IMG/VR virus record: IMGVR_UViG_3300009159_005447
Location: 1-64,000 of that record
DNA length: 64,000 nucleotides
Source of the DNA: a virus
Strand: one strand, 5' to 3'
Of this stretch, positions 17,384-24,345 are shown one piece after another. Position 1 is the stretch's first letter; the number at the start of each line of letters is the position of its first letter. Both the position numbers and the translations under genes were made by a program. The notes below the pieces were generated by a model. The model was not told the DNA's origin and did not search any database. It saw only the letters and a program-made list of their open reading frames with translations.

Positions 17384-17430
17384 ATTATACACACTTTGGC
17401 AAACAAAACTTGTGCGTGTACGCACAAGTT
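17384..17430 (-). promoter_or_regulatory. Promoter with overlapping palindromic operator-like site
   Basis: TATAAT (17384-17389) lies 31 bp before the start at 17352. At the -35 position there is no good hexamer. Instead a perfect palindrome with 11-bp arms, aacttgtgcgt/acgcacaagtt, spans 17407-17430. This is the layout of a promoter controlled by a dimeric regulator. The regulator is unknown. Confidence 0.55.
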
Positions 17431-17463
17431 TGACACGATAGTTTGGAAATTTACCCAAAAGAA

Positions 17464-17481
17464 AACCCGCCAAGGCGGGTT
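17464..17481 (-). terminator. Intrinsic terminator after glycosyltransferase gene
   Basis: Stem aacccgcc/ggcgggtt with an AA loop, followed on the minus strand by TTTTCTTTT. Confidence 0.8.
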
Positions 17482-17526
17482 CACTGCTGGTTACGCAAAT
17501 CCAGCGACACGTTATCTTGTGCCCGA

Positions 17527-18249
17527 TTAATCCCAATATTTACTGTTGTCTAGACTGTCCCAATACTTTTTGTTGTTGCGATTAATGAAATTTTTAGTAA
17601 GATATTTGGCCATTCCCATATATCCCATCTTTTTAAATCTACGACTGTCTTGACCAAAGTGATGTCTGACAATCTTAAATTTTCTAGGGCTATACATCCT
17701 TGATAGAAAATAATCTTCTGAGGTCGAAAATTGTTCAGGGAAGCCGCCGTATTCTTCAAAACGATCTCGACGTGTTAACATAAATGCTCCCACAGCAAAA
17801 GGACTAAAGAACTTTAAGGTGTGATTAATTAGATTAAATGCAGTGAACCCAATCTTTGCTCTCGGGTCGCTATCGTAACATTTAATATTCAACCCCACAA
17901 GATCCAAGTTCTTAGATTCAATTGCATCAACGGCATCTTGAATAACTGTGTTCTTAAAGAAGCGAACATCGGCATCAATGAATAAAATATACGGAGTAGT
18001 AACCAGACGTGCTCCGTTGTTCTTGGCAATGGAAACAGGCCCGCCGTCAATGATTTCAATATTTAATCCAGCACTATTATCCTGTATGACTTGTCTGGTA
18101 TTGTCAGTGGAGCAATCAGCAATGATGATTCTGGTATTACCAATTTTTTGTTCGCGTAACGAGTCTAACAAATGATGAATATAATTTTCTTCATTCTTGC
18201 AAGGCACTACAATAGTAATTTTGTCACTGAGGGTTATTGTCTTATACAT
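17527..18249 (-). CDS. Family 2 glycosyltransferase
   Basis: The 240-residue protein has a GT-A fold with IVVPCKNEE near residue 13, ADCSTDNT, and the metal/nucleotide-sugar D-A-D motif (FIDADVRF, ~92-99), then an acceptor part with SEDYFLSR. It transfers a sugar from a nucleotide donor to an unknown acceptor. It lies 21 bp after the LpxH-like gene, a pairing that suggests envelope glycan or lipid modification. The acceptor could also be a virion protein. Confidence 0.87.
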   Translation of the reverse strand: MYKTITLSDKITIVVPCKNEENYIHHLLDSLREQKIGNTRIIIADCSTDNTRQVIQDNSAGLNIEIIDGGPVSIAKNNGARLVTTPYILFIDADVRFFKNTVIQDAVDAIESKNLDLVGLNIKCYDSDPRAKIGFTAFNLINHTLKFFSPFAVGAFMLTRRDRFEEYGGFPEQFSTSEDYFLSRMYSPRKFKIVRHHFGQDSRRFKKMGYMGMAKYLTKNFINRNNKKYWDSLDNSKYWD

Positions 18250-18270
18250 CGTCCTTCTACCTTAAAATTT

Positions 18271-19152
18271 TTAAACTTTAGATTCCACTTGATCGTGCTT
18301 AGGACTTGCTCGCAGGTTTTTTGATCCGAGAACTGTAGCTCTATTCTTCCCGGTTGATCCTGTGGATCCGTTAGGTGTACTGCTATCAATATCATCAGCC
18401 ACATTATCCTTCTCCTTAGTCCAAGTTATGATCTCCCAACTACCGTTCCAGTGTTCTACCAGTGCGGTACACGATTCAACCCAGTCGCCATCATTCATAT
18501 AGACAACACCGTCTATCATTTTTATTTCGGCGTGGTGTATGTGTCCGCATATCACTCCATCAAATCCACGCTTCTTACAATATGCCGCTAGATTTTTTTC
18601 AAATTGGAATATAAAATCTACGGCTTTTTTAACTCTGTGCTTAAGAAACTTGCTAATGCTAAAGTAACCAAAACCCATACGATGACGTATCCAATTATAC
18701 CTGGAGTTGAGTGTAAGAACAAAGTCATATGCTTTATCTCCCAAGAATGCTATCCACGGCGCCAATCTTGTTATGCCATCGAATAAATCTCCGTGGGTAA
18801 CCAAGTAGTGTTTGCCATCGGCACCTATGTGTTCAATTTGATTATGTATTTCCACCAAACCAAAACTGAAACCGTAGGGTATCATTGGTCTTAGAAATTC
18901 ATCGTGGTTACCTGCTACATATACAACACGAGTACCGCGCTTGGCGTGACCTAACACCCTGCGAACAACATTGGTGTGACTTTGTTTCCACCGCCATTTG
19001 TTTTGTTGTATGCGCCAAGCGTCTATAATATCACCTACTAGGTATAGTGTATCACAGGTATTATGCTTGAGAAAATTATTGAGTTTATCCGCTTGACAGT
19101 CTTTAGTTCCGAGATGCACATCACTAACAAAGATTGAGCGGTATGTTTTCAT
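18271..19152 (-). CDS. LpxH-like metallophosphoesterase
   Basis: The 293-residue protein has all calcineurin-type motifs: SDVHLG (~9), GDIIDAW (~40), AGNHDEF (~80), T-H-G-D (~119) and C-G-H-I-H-H (~199). The overall pattern resembles the UDP-2,3-diacylglucosamine diphosphatase (LpxH/LpxH2) branch. An extra Ser/Thr/Gly-rich tail of ~45 residues follows. A role in lipid A or cell-surface modification is plausible given the adjacent glycosyltransferase, but the substrate is unproven. Confidence 0.85.
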   Translation of the reverse strand: MKTYRSIFVSDVHLGTKDCQADKLNNFLKHNTCDTLYLVGDIIDAWRIQQNKWRWKQSHTNVVRRVLGHAKRGTRVVYVAGNHDEFLRPMIPYGFSFGLVEIHNQIEHIGADGKHYLVTHGDLFDGITRLAPWIAFLGDKAYDFVLTLNSRYNWIRHRMGFGYFSISKFLKHRVKKAVDFIFQFEKNLAAYCKKRGFDGVICGHIHHAEIKMIDGVVYMNDGDWVESCTALVEHWNGSWEIITWTKEKDNVADDIDSSTPNGSTGSTGKNRATVLGSKNLRASPKHDQVESKV

Positions 19153-19158
19153 ATATCA

Positions 19159-19165
19159 TATTTAC
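19159..19165 (-). promoter_or_regulatory. Late-type promoter core (GTAAATA)
   Basis: GTAAATA is only 6 bp upstream of the ATG at 19152, which would give an almost leaderless transcript if used. Confidence 0.4.
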
Positions 19166-19216
19166 CGCCCAATACGTTGCAATTCCGTTACAGTTTTATT
19201 ACACAGTAAAAAGAAA

Positions 19217-19232
19217 ACCCGCCGAAGCGGGT
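19217..19232 (-). terminator. Intrinsic terminator of tmRNA gene
   Basis: Stem ACCCGC/GCGGGT closed by a TTCG tetraloop and followed by TTTTCTTTTT on the minus strand. Confidence 0.88.
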
Positions 19233-19421
19233 ATCTGATTTTCTGTTACGAGGTATGTCTTACCCTAGGCTGTGTTTTCACGCGGCCAATGCGAACTGTG
19301 AGTCGTTTGCGGTTACTTTGTTTTGCTTCTGCGGCCGGGAATCCCCAACCCTAACGGCTTCTACATTGCCGGACTGTCCATTTCATTACTCTTGACCCAA
19401 TCGATATCTATGTCAGGCCCA

Positions 19422-19520
19422 TCATAAAAAGACTATGTAACATACTATTGCCAGTATACTTACAAAGTTAAAAACACCACATACTACTTGGTATACGTAT
19501 TCTTCGCCTTTGTTACCCAT
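19422..19520 (-). CDS. Tiny membrane peptide in the tmRNA intervening segment (32 aa)
   Basis: The ATG at 19520 has TAAGGAG seven bases upstream and starts a 32-codon frame (MGNKGEEYVYQVVCG...) with a hydrophobic C-terminal half of single-membrane-span length. It lies exactly between the acceptor piece's CCA end (19533) and the coding piece's 5' end (19420), in the segment that would be cut out during two-piece tmRNA maturation. It may be a real coupled gene or a chance frame. Confidence 0.5.
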   Translation of the reverse strand: MGNKGEEYVYQVVCGVFNFVSILAIVCYIVFL

Positions 19521-19603
19521 AATATCTCCTTATGGTGGACCTGCCGGGAACTGCCCCCGGGTCTTGAATCCTTTTCAATCTACTTCATACAGTCTTAAAC
19601 TAC

Positions 19604-19632
19604 ATTATATATTTATTTTTGGGCGGCGTCAA
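19604..19632 (-). promoter_or_regulatory. Sigma-70 promoter of tmRNA (TTGACG-17-TATAAT)
   Basis: Strong promoter with 17-bp spacing, embedded in the 3' end of the small upstream gene. The start point would fall just before the acceptor piece. An AATAAATA late-like core overlaps it (19608-19615). Confidence 0.85.
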
Positions 19633-19786
19633 TCGCTTTGGTGACAATGTTGTAGACCTGTGCATACGTATCTGTAATTTGATCCAATTGTTGTTCTGTG
19701 ACCAAATCATTATCCTCTAGTAGAACCAGGTCACGAGCTAGATTTTCTTGAAGATTTTTTAGTTGGTTTTGATCAGGTTGAGACAT
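19613..19786 (-). CDS. Small helical hypothetical protein (57 aa)
   Basis: The start at 19786 (MSQPDQNQLKNLQENLARD) follows the radical SAM stop with a one-base gap. The longer frame to 19864 lies inside that gene and is rejected. The product is Gln/Asp/Leu rich and probably one or two amphipathic helices. Its 3' end carries the tmRNA promoter. Function unknown. Confidence 0.65.
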   Translation of the reverse strand: MSQPDQNQLKNLQENLARDLVLLEDNDLVTEQQLDQITDTYAQVYNIVTKAIDAAQK

Positions 19787-19787
19787 A

Positions 19788-21314
19788 TTATGACCACATA
19801 ACCATATCGTAATAGTCTTTAAACAATTCAATTGATTGTTCTTTAACCAAAGCAAAATGCTCAACGGACCTAGGATTGGTCATTATATCTTCTGCAGACT
19901 CCCCGTACCATAGACGAGCCGGGGAGAACCAAGTATTTGGCTTTCTATATTTTTTCATTTCTTCTGTTAACTTGGCAGCAACTCGCTTAGCCGATGCTGT
20001 AGTCCAACAGTCGTTGCGCCAGGTCTTTTCCACAGAGTCAAAGTTTTCTGCAGGATTATCATCAAATACAAACCCATATTTTTCTGCATTTTTGTCAAAC
20101 TCAGACTGTATGGTATATTTAGATTTTTTGTCTCCGGGGCCAAATAGCCCCAATGGCACAAAATTAATAGAGTGCAATTTATTTTCAACAAACCATCTAG
20201 CGGTTGTCACGACGTGATTTTTTGTTTCGTGTGGCAGGCCAACAATAAAATTGGTATGCATCGGAACCTTGTTTTGCCATATGTTGTGATATAATTCAGG
20301 TATGTACTCTCTGGCGTGTTTACCGCTCCAGGCCTTGCCTACAATTTTACTGGCCTCGGGGTGCAAACTTTCAATTCCGTGATAGGCACCAAACAAGCCA
20401 GCCTCCTGTAACATATAAGGAACGTCTGGATATCTTTGCAGTAAATCTGCTCTTAGGTATGTAGCAAAGTTAATTTTAAAAGGCAACCGTTGTGTCATAG
20501 CGTGGAACGCCGCCATCTTGGTTTCGGTATCATTGAATGTGTCATCTAAAATATAGTAGCCAGTAGTCTTAAACTTTTCGTAGTTGTTTCGCAACTCGGC
20601 CTCTAGTCGATCCATTGATCTGATATAATCTAGTTTTCCTTTTCCAAGGTGTGGGTACTGGCAAAATCTACAGGCAAAAATACAACCCCTGCTCACATCC
20701 AACGGTAATGGTTCCCCGGGTAATATAAAATCTTGTTCAATGAACATAAAGTCATCCGACTCAATGTTATACGTGGGGTTTCTAGCAGTGTCATAAACCA
20801 TTCTAGGTTTTGCAATGTCCCCGGGAAACTCGGGCCAAGGAAACTGCAATGATCCAATTGGGGCGGGACCTTTTTCTTTAATATAGTTAAGGTACTCTAA
20901 AAAGATATCTTCACTGGCCGCAGTGTAGCTCATAACTGTAGCATCTATTAGTCCGTAACCAGATATCTTGTCACTCATATATCCACCAATGACAAATTTA
21001 ATCTGTGGATTTTCTTTTTTTATCAAATTGAGCACACTTAACAAATCTTCAGAAATACGCTTATGGGTTCCGTCGCTGTGCTCTGTTGTAGTCTGCATCA
21101 AGAACGTCGAAGACAGCGCAATAATTGATGTGTCTTTTGTGATAAACTTATTAATTAGTTTGTACAGTTTCTTTTCTCTAAAATGGGTTATAAAATCCAA
21201 TACTTGACACTGGTATCCATTTTTTCTAATCCAGTGTGCAACCTTGTACGGGCCAATATACCGCATTAAATATTTTACATCTCGCGGTTCGCCGTTCAGA
21301 AAAATTACATCCAT
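19788..21314 (-). CDS. B12-binding-like radical SAM enzyme
   Basis: The 508-residue protein has an N-terminal Rossmann/B12-binding-like domain (~1-150) and a radical SAM barrel with C211-x3-C215-x2-C218 (GCIFACRFCQYP) binding a 4Fe-4S cluster. The barrel continues through GLPHET near residue 380. A C-terminal domain follows. Such proteins occur in T4-like environmental phages, but the substrate is not established. Preceded by a full late promoter core, so probably a late gene. Confidence 0.87.
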   Translation of the reverse strand: MDVIFLNGEPRDVKYLMRYIGPYKVAHWIRKNGYQCQVLDFITHFREKKLYKLINKFITKDTSIIALSSTFLMQTTTEHSDGTHKRISEDLLSVLNLIKKENPQIKFVIGGYMSDKISGYGLIDATVMSYTAASEDIFLEYLNYIKEKGPAPIGSLQFPWPEFPGDIAKPRMVYDTARNPTYNIESDDFMFIEQDFILPGEPLPLDVSRGCIFACRFCQYPHLGKGKLDYIRSMDRLEAELRNNYEKFKTTGYYILDDTFNDTETKMAAFHAMTQRLPFKINFATYLRADLLQRYPDVPYMLQEAGLFGAYHGIESLHPEASKIVGKAWSGKHAREYIPELYHNIWQNKVPMHTNFIVGLPHETKNHVVTTARWFVENKLHSINFVPLGLFGPGDKKSKYTIQSEFDKNAEKYGFVFDDNPAENFDSVEKTWRNDCWTTASAKRVAAKLTEEMKKYRKPNTWFSPARLWYGESAEDIMTNPRSVEHFALVKEQSIELFKDYYDMVMWS

Positions 21315-21337
21315 TTAAATATACCTTGTTAATGATT

Positions 21338-21345
21338 TATTTATA
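21338..21345 (-). promoter_or_regulatory. T4-type late promoter (TATAAATA)
   Basis: Perfect T4 late core 24 bp upstream of the radical SAM start. Confidence 0.75.
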
Positions 21346-22258
21346 GTGGATTACTTCGGGCCGGTGTTTTCCATTTTTCAGCTAACGCGGCAACCAATTC
21401 TTTAACTGTTGCCAGTTTATGCTGTCGCATAAATTTAATAATCTTAATGGCGTGTTCTCTATCAGGGCCTGCACTGGGTTTACGTGCATTGCTCAATTCG
21501 TTGGCCAATCCCTGTGCGGCATTTTCTCGATCGTAGTCATAGCTCAGACCATATCTAATCTGGTCTGCTTTCTTGCTTAATTGACTTTTATCATTGGCAC
21601 TGAGCAATTCCATCCAAGGCATTAAATATCCTCGGTGTCTGCTGACATAACCTTTTGAAGTATCTGGTCCAGTTAAAACAGAAACATCGCCTTGGTGCCT
21701 TGGGTCAAAGTTTCTCCAGGCTACAGGGTCGGTGTAAAAATGTGTTTGAATACCTTGTCGTTTGGCTGCAATTAAAGTTTTTCTACCCCAGGCACGTACA
21801 TCTGTGCTGGCTTCAGGTTTAACATAAACGTGTATGGCGGTAACACCACCAATTGAGATACTAGGATCTTTGCTAAACACACGATCTTCTGCTTCGTGTG
21901 TCCTGTGTGATGCTTTTGCTGGATCACGGTTCTCCCAATAATCCACAGGCTTGGAAATATAATGATTATTAAACCAATTGCCATCTAGTACAAACAAGAC
22001 AGCAGAGTCGCCTATGTAGTTGGTGTGATATCCACCTTGGCGTGTTCTGGTTGTGCTTAAAAAGTAATGGTAATCCTTGGGTGCATATTGTTGCTCAATA
22101 CTGCCCAATGTGCTACTTAATTGAAACTGCCCTGAAGTCAGAATCTTTAAAGCAGATGTAATATTGGTGTAGTGGAAAGCAGTCCTGCTCAGGCTTTCAG
22201 AGACTGGCCTACGATCCTCTACTTGTCCATCTAATTCAAAAAGTTCGTTAACTCGCAT
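21341..22258 (-). CDS. ADP-ribosyltransferase-like phage protein, possibly packaged
   Basis: The start at 22258 gives MRVNELFEL, an opening shared with other genes here; the frame to 22297 is rejected. The 305-residue protein has FHYTNITSALKIL (~28), YFLSTTRTRQGGYH, VLFVLDG and AEDRVFS. This layout resembles ADP-ribosyl/phosphotransferase-fold proteins (H-Y-T, S-T-x-R, E-x-R). T4 carries comparable enzymes (Alt) in its head. The N-terminal L-F-E fits a prohead-protease site (L-x-E). Enzyme class and packaging are inferences. Confidence 0.7.
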   Translation of the reverse strand: MRVNELFELDGQVEDRRPVSESLSRTAFHYTNITSALKILTSGQFQLSSTLGSIEQQYAPKDYHYFLSTTRTRQGGYHTNYIGDSAVLFVLDGNWFNNHYISKPVDYWENRDPAKASHRTHEAEDRVFSKDPSISIGGVTAIHVYVKPEASTDVRAWGRKTLIAAKRQGIQTHFYTDPVAWRNFDPRHQGDVSVLTGPDTSKGYVSRHRGYLMPWMELLSANDKSQLSKKADQIRYGLSYDYDRENAAQGLANELSNARKPSAGPDREHAIKIIKFMRQHKLATVKELVAALAEKWKTPARSNPL

Positions 22259-22261
22259 CAA

Positions 22262-22269
22262 GTATTTAC
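22262..22269 (-). promoter_or_regulatory. Late-type promoter core (GTAAATAC) abutting a start codon
   Basis: The core ends 3 bp before the ATG at 22258, so a late transcript would start at or inside the start codon. Either the mRNA is leaderless or the site is unused. Confidence 0.45.
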
Positions 22270-22298
22270 CGTTTGGCACACTTGAGGCAATCAACAAA

Positions 22299-22463
22299 TT
22301 ATTTGTCGTAGGGCTTTAAAAAGTCATCGTTGGCACTGTCTTCTTCAAATTTGGACCAATCGTATGTGGCCACGGCGTGTGCCCAAAAACCGATTAATCC
22401 AAAAATCAAAACCAACAGTAATAGATTACTGAGCGCAGGTACGAGTTCTTGTAATTGTGCCAT
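22299..22463 (-). CDS. Small membrane protein (54 aa)
   Basis: The frame encodes MAQLQELVPALSN followed by a membrane span (L-L-L-L-V-L-I-F-G-L-I-G-F-W) and a charged tail ending P-Y-D-K. It starts 38 bases inside the preceding gene without a clear ribosome binding site, so it probably depends on coupling. The clean membrane-plus-charged-tail pattern supports a real gene. Function unknown. Confidence 0.6.
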   Translation of the reverse strand: MAQLQELVPALSNLLLLVLIFGLIGFWAHAVATYDWSKFEEDSANDDFLKPYDK

Positions 22464-22767
22464 CTGAATGTTGTGTCTCTGTCCACGGAGTACAATTTTG
22501 GCTAGTGCCGTAAACTTGACCGGGCTGTTGTTGTATAATCACCGGGGGTTGTTGCACAATAACAGGGGTTTGGTTACGAGCTATTTCATAGCCAATTACG
22601 CCACCAATAATAGTCGGGGCAATCCACATCCAACCATTACTTCCTCTGTGCCAGTGACCGTGGTGACCGTATTGGGCACGATACCCGTGGTGCGGTGACA
22701 TTGTGGCATACTGCGCCATTGCTGGCACACTTGTCAAAAGAGCCAAGGCTAATACAATTTTTCTCAT
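22426..22767 (-). CDS. Secreted His/Gln-rich protein
   Basis: The 113-residue precursor has a signal peptide (MRKIVLALALLTSVPAMA), a His/Gly-rich segment (~23-42), a hydrophobic Gly stretch (GGVIGYEIA), a Gln/Pro-rich region, and a C-terminal part with two cysteines (NCTPWTETQ, RTRTC). Proteins of this composition are known as small periplasmic or membrane proteins without an assigned role. AGGAGG and a full late promoter precede it. Confidence 0.78.
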   Translation of the reverse strand: MRKIVLALALLTSVPAMAQYATMSPHHGYRAQYGHHGHWHRGSNGWMWIAPTIIGGVIGYEIARNQTPVIVQQPPVIIQQQPGQVYGTSQNCTPWTETQHSDGTITRTRTCAQ

Positions 22768-22797
22768 TGAAACCTCCTAAGGTATACTAATATAACG

Positions 22798-22805
22798 TAT
22801 TTATA
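22798..22805 (-). promoter_or_regulatory. T4-type late promoter (TATAAATA)
   Basis: The minus strand reads CTATAAATACG 31 bp upstream of the start at 22767. Confidence 0.75.
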
Positions 22806-22832
22806 GCACACTTGGTTGACAACTGCAGAGAT

Positions 22833-22857
22833 AAAAAAAGCCCAGACTAGCTGGGCT
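22833..22857 (-). terminator. Intrinsic terminator
   Basis: Stem agcccag/ctgggct with a 5-base loop and a following run of T on the minus strand; it ends the gene at 22878. Confidence 0.88.
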
Positions 22858-22877
22858 CTTGTCTTGCACTAACGCAA

Positions 22878-23228
22878 TTACTCTGCCACTGCGTCTTTGG
22901 CGCGGGCTTTGATAGCGTCCAGGCTTGGCTTGGTAGCCTTAGCAGGCTTTGCGGCCTTGGTTACCTTGACAACAGAAGCACCGTTGTACTTGGCGTCGGC
23001 AGCGTCGATGGCCGCTTTGTAGTCGGCACGAGCATACAGCTCAGTACCTTTGAGGAAAGTTGCACACTCGCCTTTGCTAACAGCCGAGGGCATCTCCACG
23101 AGCTCGATCTCATCGTGACCGGTTTTTTGCAAAACCTTAACACGAGCCATATCGTTTGCAAAGCGAACTTTGAAGTCGCCACCGCAACGTGAAACACCAG
23201 TAACTTTGAAAGATTTGTCATTTGACAT
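22878..23228 (-). CDS. Small basic hypothetical protein, early type
   Basis: The start is ATG 23228 (MSNDKSFKVTGVSRCGGDFK), with AGGAG and a perfect sigma-70 promoter upstream; the longer frame to 23399 is rejected. The 116-residue product has a beta-rich N-terminal part (~1-75) and a Lys/Ala/Pro-rich tail (KAAKPAKATKP) that suggests nucleic-acid binding. It is a single-gene unit with its own terminator. Function unknown. Confidence 0.75.
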   Translation of the reverse strand: MSNDKSFKVTGVSRCGGDFKVRFANDMARVKVLQKTGHDEIELVEMPSAVSKGECATFLKGTELYARADYKAAIDAADAKYNGASVVKVTKAAKPAKATKPSLDAIKARAKDAVAE

Positions 23229-23285
23229 AACGCACACTCCTATGAGTTTAGTTGATAAAAATGTTGCTAGTTGCAACGTACTCAA

Positions 23286-23314
23286 ATTATAGCTGACTTT
23301 ACTTCGAATGTCAA
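23286..23314 (-). promoter_or_regulatory. Perfect sigma-70 promoter (TTGACA-17-TATAAT)
   Basis: Both hexamers match the consensus exactly with 17-bp spacing. It should be very strong early in infection. Confidence 0.95.
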
Positions 23315-23328
23315 CCACTTTTTGATCT

Positions 23329-23508
23329 TTAATAGCCCGATTTTTCCCGAATAGCCAACACTTGGCCAAACGCTTCAAACACGGCCTTTGCGGTTGCAAA
23401 GTTGTCAGGGCCGGGCATAGTCATTGTGGTGACTTGACCGATGGTGGCATTAGAACCGCCGCCCAGAGGACGATTAACGCGAATTGTAACTTCCCACAGC
23501 TTAGACAT
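23329..23508 (-). CDS. Small hypothetical protein (59 aa) with KLWEVTIRVNRP motif
   Basis: The frame from ATG 23508 (MSKLWEVTIRVNRPLGGGS) has GGAGTAAAGT as ribosome binding site and lies right behind a copy of the repeated promoter cassette. The sequence looks like a two-strand, one-helix fold (strand, Gly/Ser turn, helix FATAKAVFEAFG), a pattern I associate with small phage proteins. Function unknown. Confidence 0.75.
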   Translation of the reverse strand: MSKLWEVTIRVNRPLGGGSNATIGQVTTMTMPGPDNFATAKAVFEAFGQVLAIREKSGY

Positions 23509-23515
23509 ACTTTAC

Positions 23516-23590
23516 TCCTTTTTGCTTACTATGCTAGTATTATAACACACTTCGAACTTCTGGTCAACCGTTTTATTGTTGTTTTTACAA
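23516..23590 (-). repeat. Repeated early promoter cassette, copy 1
   Basis: On the minus strand the unit comprises an A-rich upstream tract (GTTG..AAACAACAA), -35 TTGACC (23562-23567), a 17-bp spacer, -10 TATAAT (23539-23544), then the fixed leader ACTAGCATAGTAAGCAAAAA and an AGGA ribosome binding site. Near-identical copies precede the genes at 23997, 25213 and 25944. Confidence 0.88.
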
Positions 23591-23592
23591 CA

Positions 23593-23997
23593 TTATTGGA
23601 TGGCCTTGCGTAGCACAATTTCTTGTTTGGCAAAGGCCTGAATCTCCCAGGGCTGTTCTAGGTAAGGGTAGTTGGTGGCGTAGAACTTGCCTTTCCACTT
23701 TTTACCTTTGGGTGTGACTTTCAAAATACCTTTGGCAAATTGAGAGACGTGGGTCAACTCGTGTGCCAGGGTAACACCCATTGCTACTAAATCCTTAACA
23801 GGCCTAATCACAACCAGGTACGTGTCAATTCCTGTTAAGGGAACGGTGGTGCCTTGGTCTTCCAAATCACTGTCCAATATAATGTGCAACAATTTTTTAC
23901 TTTTTGTAAGTTTCAATTGCTCCAACATTGAGGGCAAAAGAGCCTCTACAAACTTTTTGTGTTTTGTACTACCCTCAACATAAAATTGCATCATCAT
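23593..23997 (-). CDS. Small zinc metallopeptidase-like protein (HEXXH)
   Basis: The ~134-residue protein has the zinc-binding motif H-E-L-T-H in GVTLAHELTHVSQF (~80-93). It has a downstream conserved tail (PYLEQPWEIQAFAKQ) with a possible third ligand Glu, like compact SprT/ImmA-type domains. Three consecutive ATGs occur (23997, 23994, 23991); the last fits the AAGG spacing best. Expressed from cassette copy 2. Substrate unknown. Confidence 0.78.
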   Translation of the reverse strand: MMMQFYVEGSTKHKKFVEALLPSMLEQLKLTKSKKLLHIILDSDLEDQGTTVPLTGIDTYLVVIRPVKDLVAMGVTLAHELTHVSQFAKGILKVTPKGKKWKGKFYATNYPYLEQPWEIQAFAKQEIVLRKAIQ

Positions 23998-24002
23998 CCT
24001 TT

Positions 24003-24075
24003 TTGCTTACTATGCTAGTATTATAGCACGTTTGGGCGGGTTGGTCAACCGAAATTTTGTTGTTTTTTTGCAACA
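24003..24075 (-). repeat. Repeated early promoter cassette, copy 2
   Basis: -35 TTGACC (24043-24048) and -10 TATAAT (24020-24025), 17-bp spacer, followed by the same leader as copy 1; an upstream tract of A-rich sequence with GTTGC is also shared. Confidence 0.88.
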
Positions 24076-24095
24076 CCAAAAGTAGTACTAAAGTA

Positions 24096-24344
24096 TTACT
24101 TTTTTAGTCGGAATTTTTGTAGTACTTTATTAGCATCAGAGGTATCACCGACCCCTTCGCTGTCAATGATGTCTAGTACCTGCTGTTCAAGTTCTGCACG
24201 GGCACGGGCAATCAGCTCAAGTGCGTAGGCCATATCATCACTGTCACTTTGGTCCCAGAATCGCTCGAGTTCTTCGTTGCTGGTGTTGAGAATGAATTGC
24301 AGATTGTTGCGATCCCAATCATTGAATGACTTAAAGTTTCCCAT
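24096..24344 (-). CDS. Small acidic hypothetical phage protein
   Basis: I start at ATG 24344 (MGNFKSFNDWDRNNLQFILN), with GGGAG upstream; the frame to 24407 is rejected because that stretch is the 3' end of the upstream gene in another frame. The 82-residue product is helical and acidic (SDSDDMAYALELIARARAE). The start lies one base after the upstream stop, so the two are coupled. Function unknown. Confidence 0.72.
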   Translation of the reverse strand: MGNFKSFNDWDRNNLQFILNTSNEELERFWDQSDSDDMAYALELIARARAELEQQVLDIIDSEGVGDTSDANKVLQKFRLKK

Positions 24345-24345
24345 A

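Larger units (their letters stand above)
19205..19600 (-). ncRNA. ssrA: Circularly permuted (two-piece) tmRNA
   Basis: The acceptor piece comes first on the minus strand (about 19600-19533). It contains a T-arm-like stem CCGGG/CCCGG, the strand CAGGTCC and an encoded ACCA. The coding piece begins at 19420 with GGGCCTG, which pairs with CAGGTCC in a 7-bp acceptor stem (one G-U). ACAGTC in the coding piece also pairs with GACTGT at 19594-19589, as tmRNA helix 2 requires. The tag frame at 19310-19278 encodes ANDSQFALAA and stop. tmRNA rescues stalled ribosomes and marks products for ClpXP, which this phage also encodes. The T-loop (GGCAGTT) is non-canonical. Confidence 0.9.

Noticed and set aside
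19533-19600. A stand-alone tRNA with CCA end
   Set aside because: Only T-arm and acceptor 3' strand are present; the matching 5' strand lies 113 bp downstream in the tag-coding piece, so it is the tmRNA acceptor piece.
22259-22297. Upstream extension of the ADP-ribosyltransferase-like gene
   Set aside because: The added residues lack conservation features and would hide the MRVNE opening shared with other proteins.
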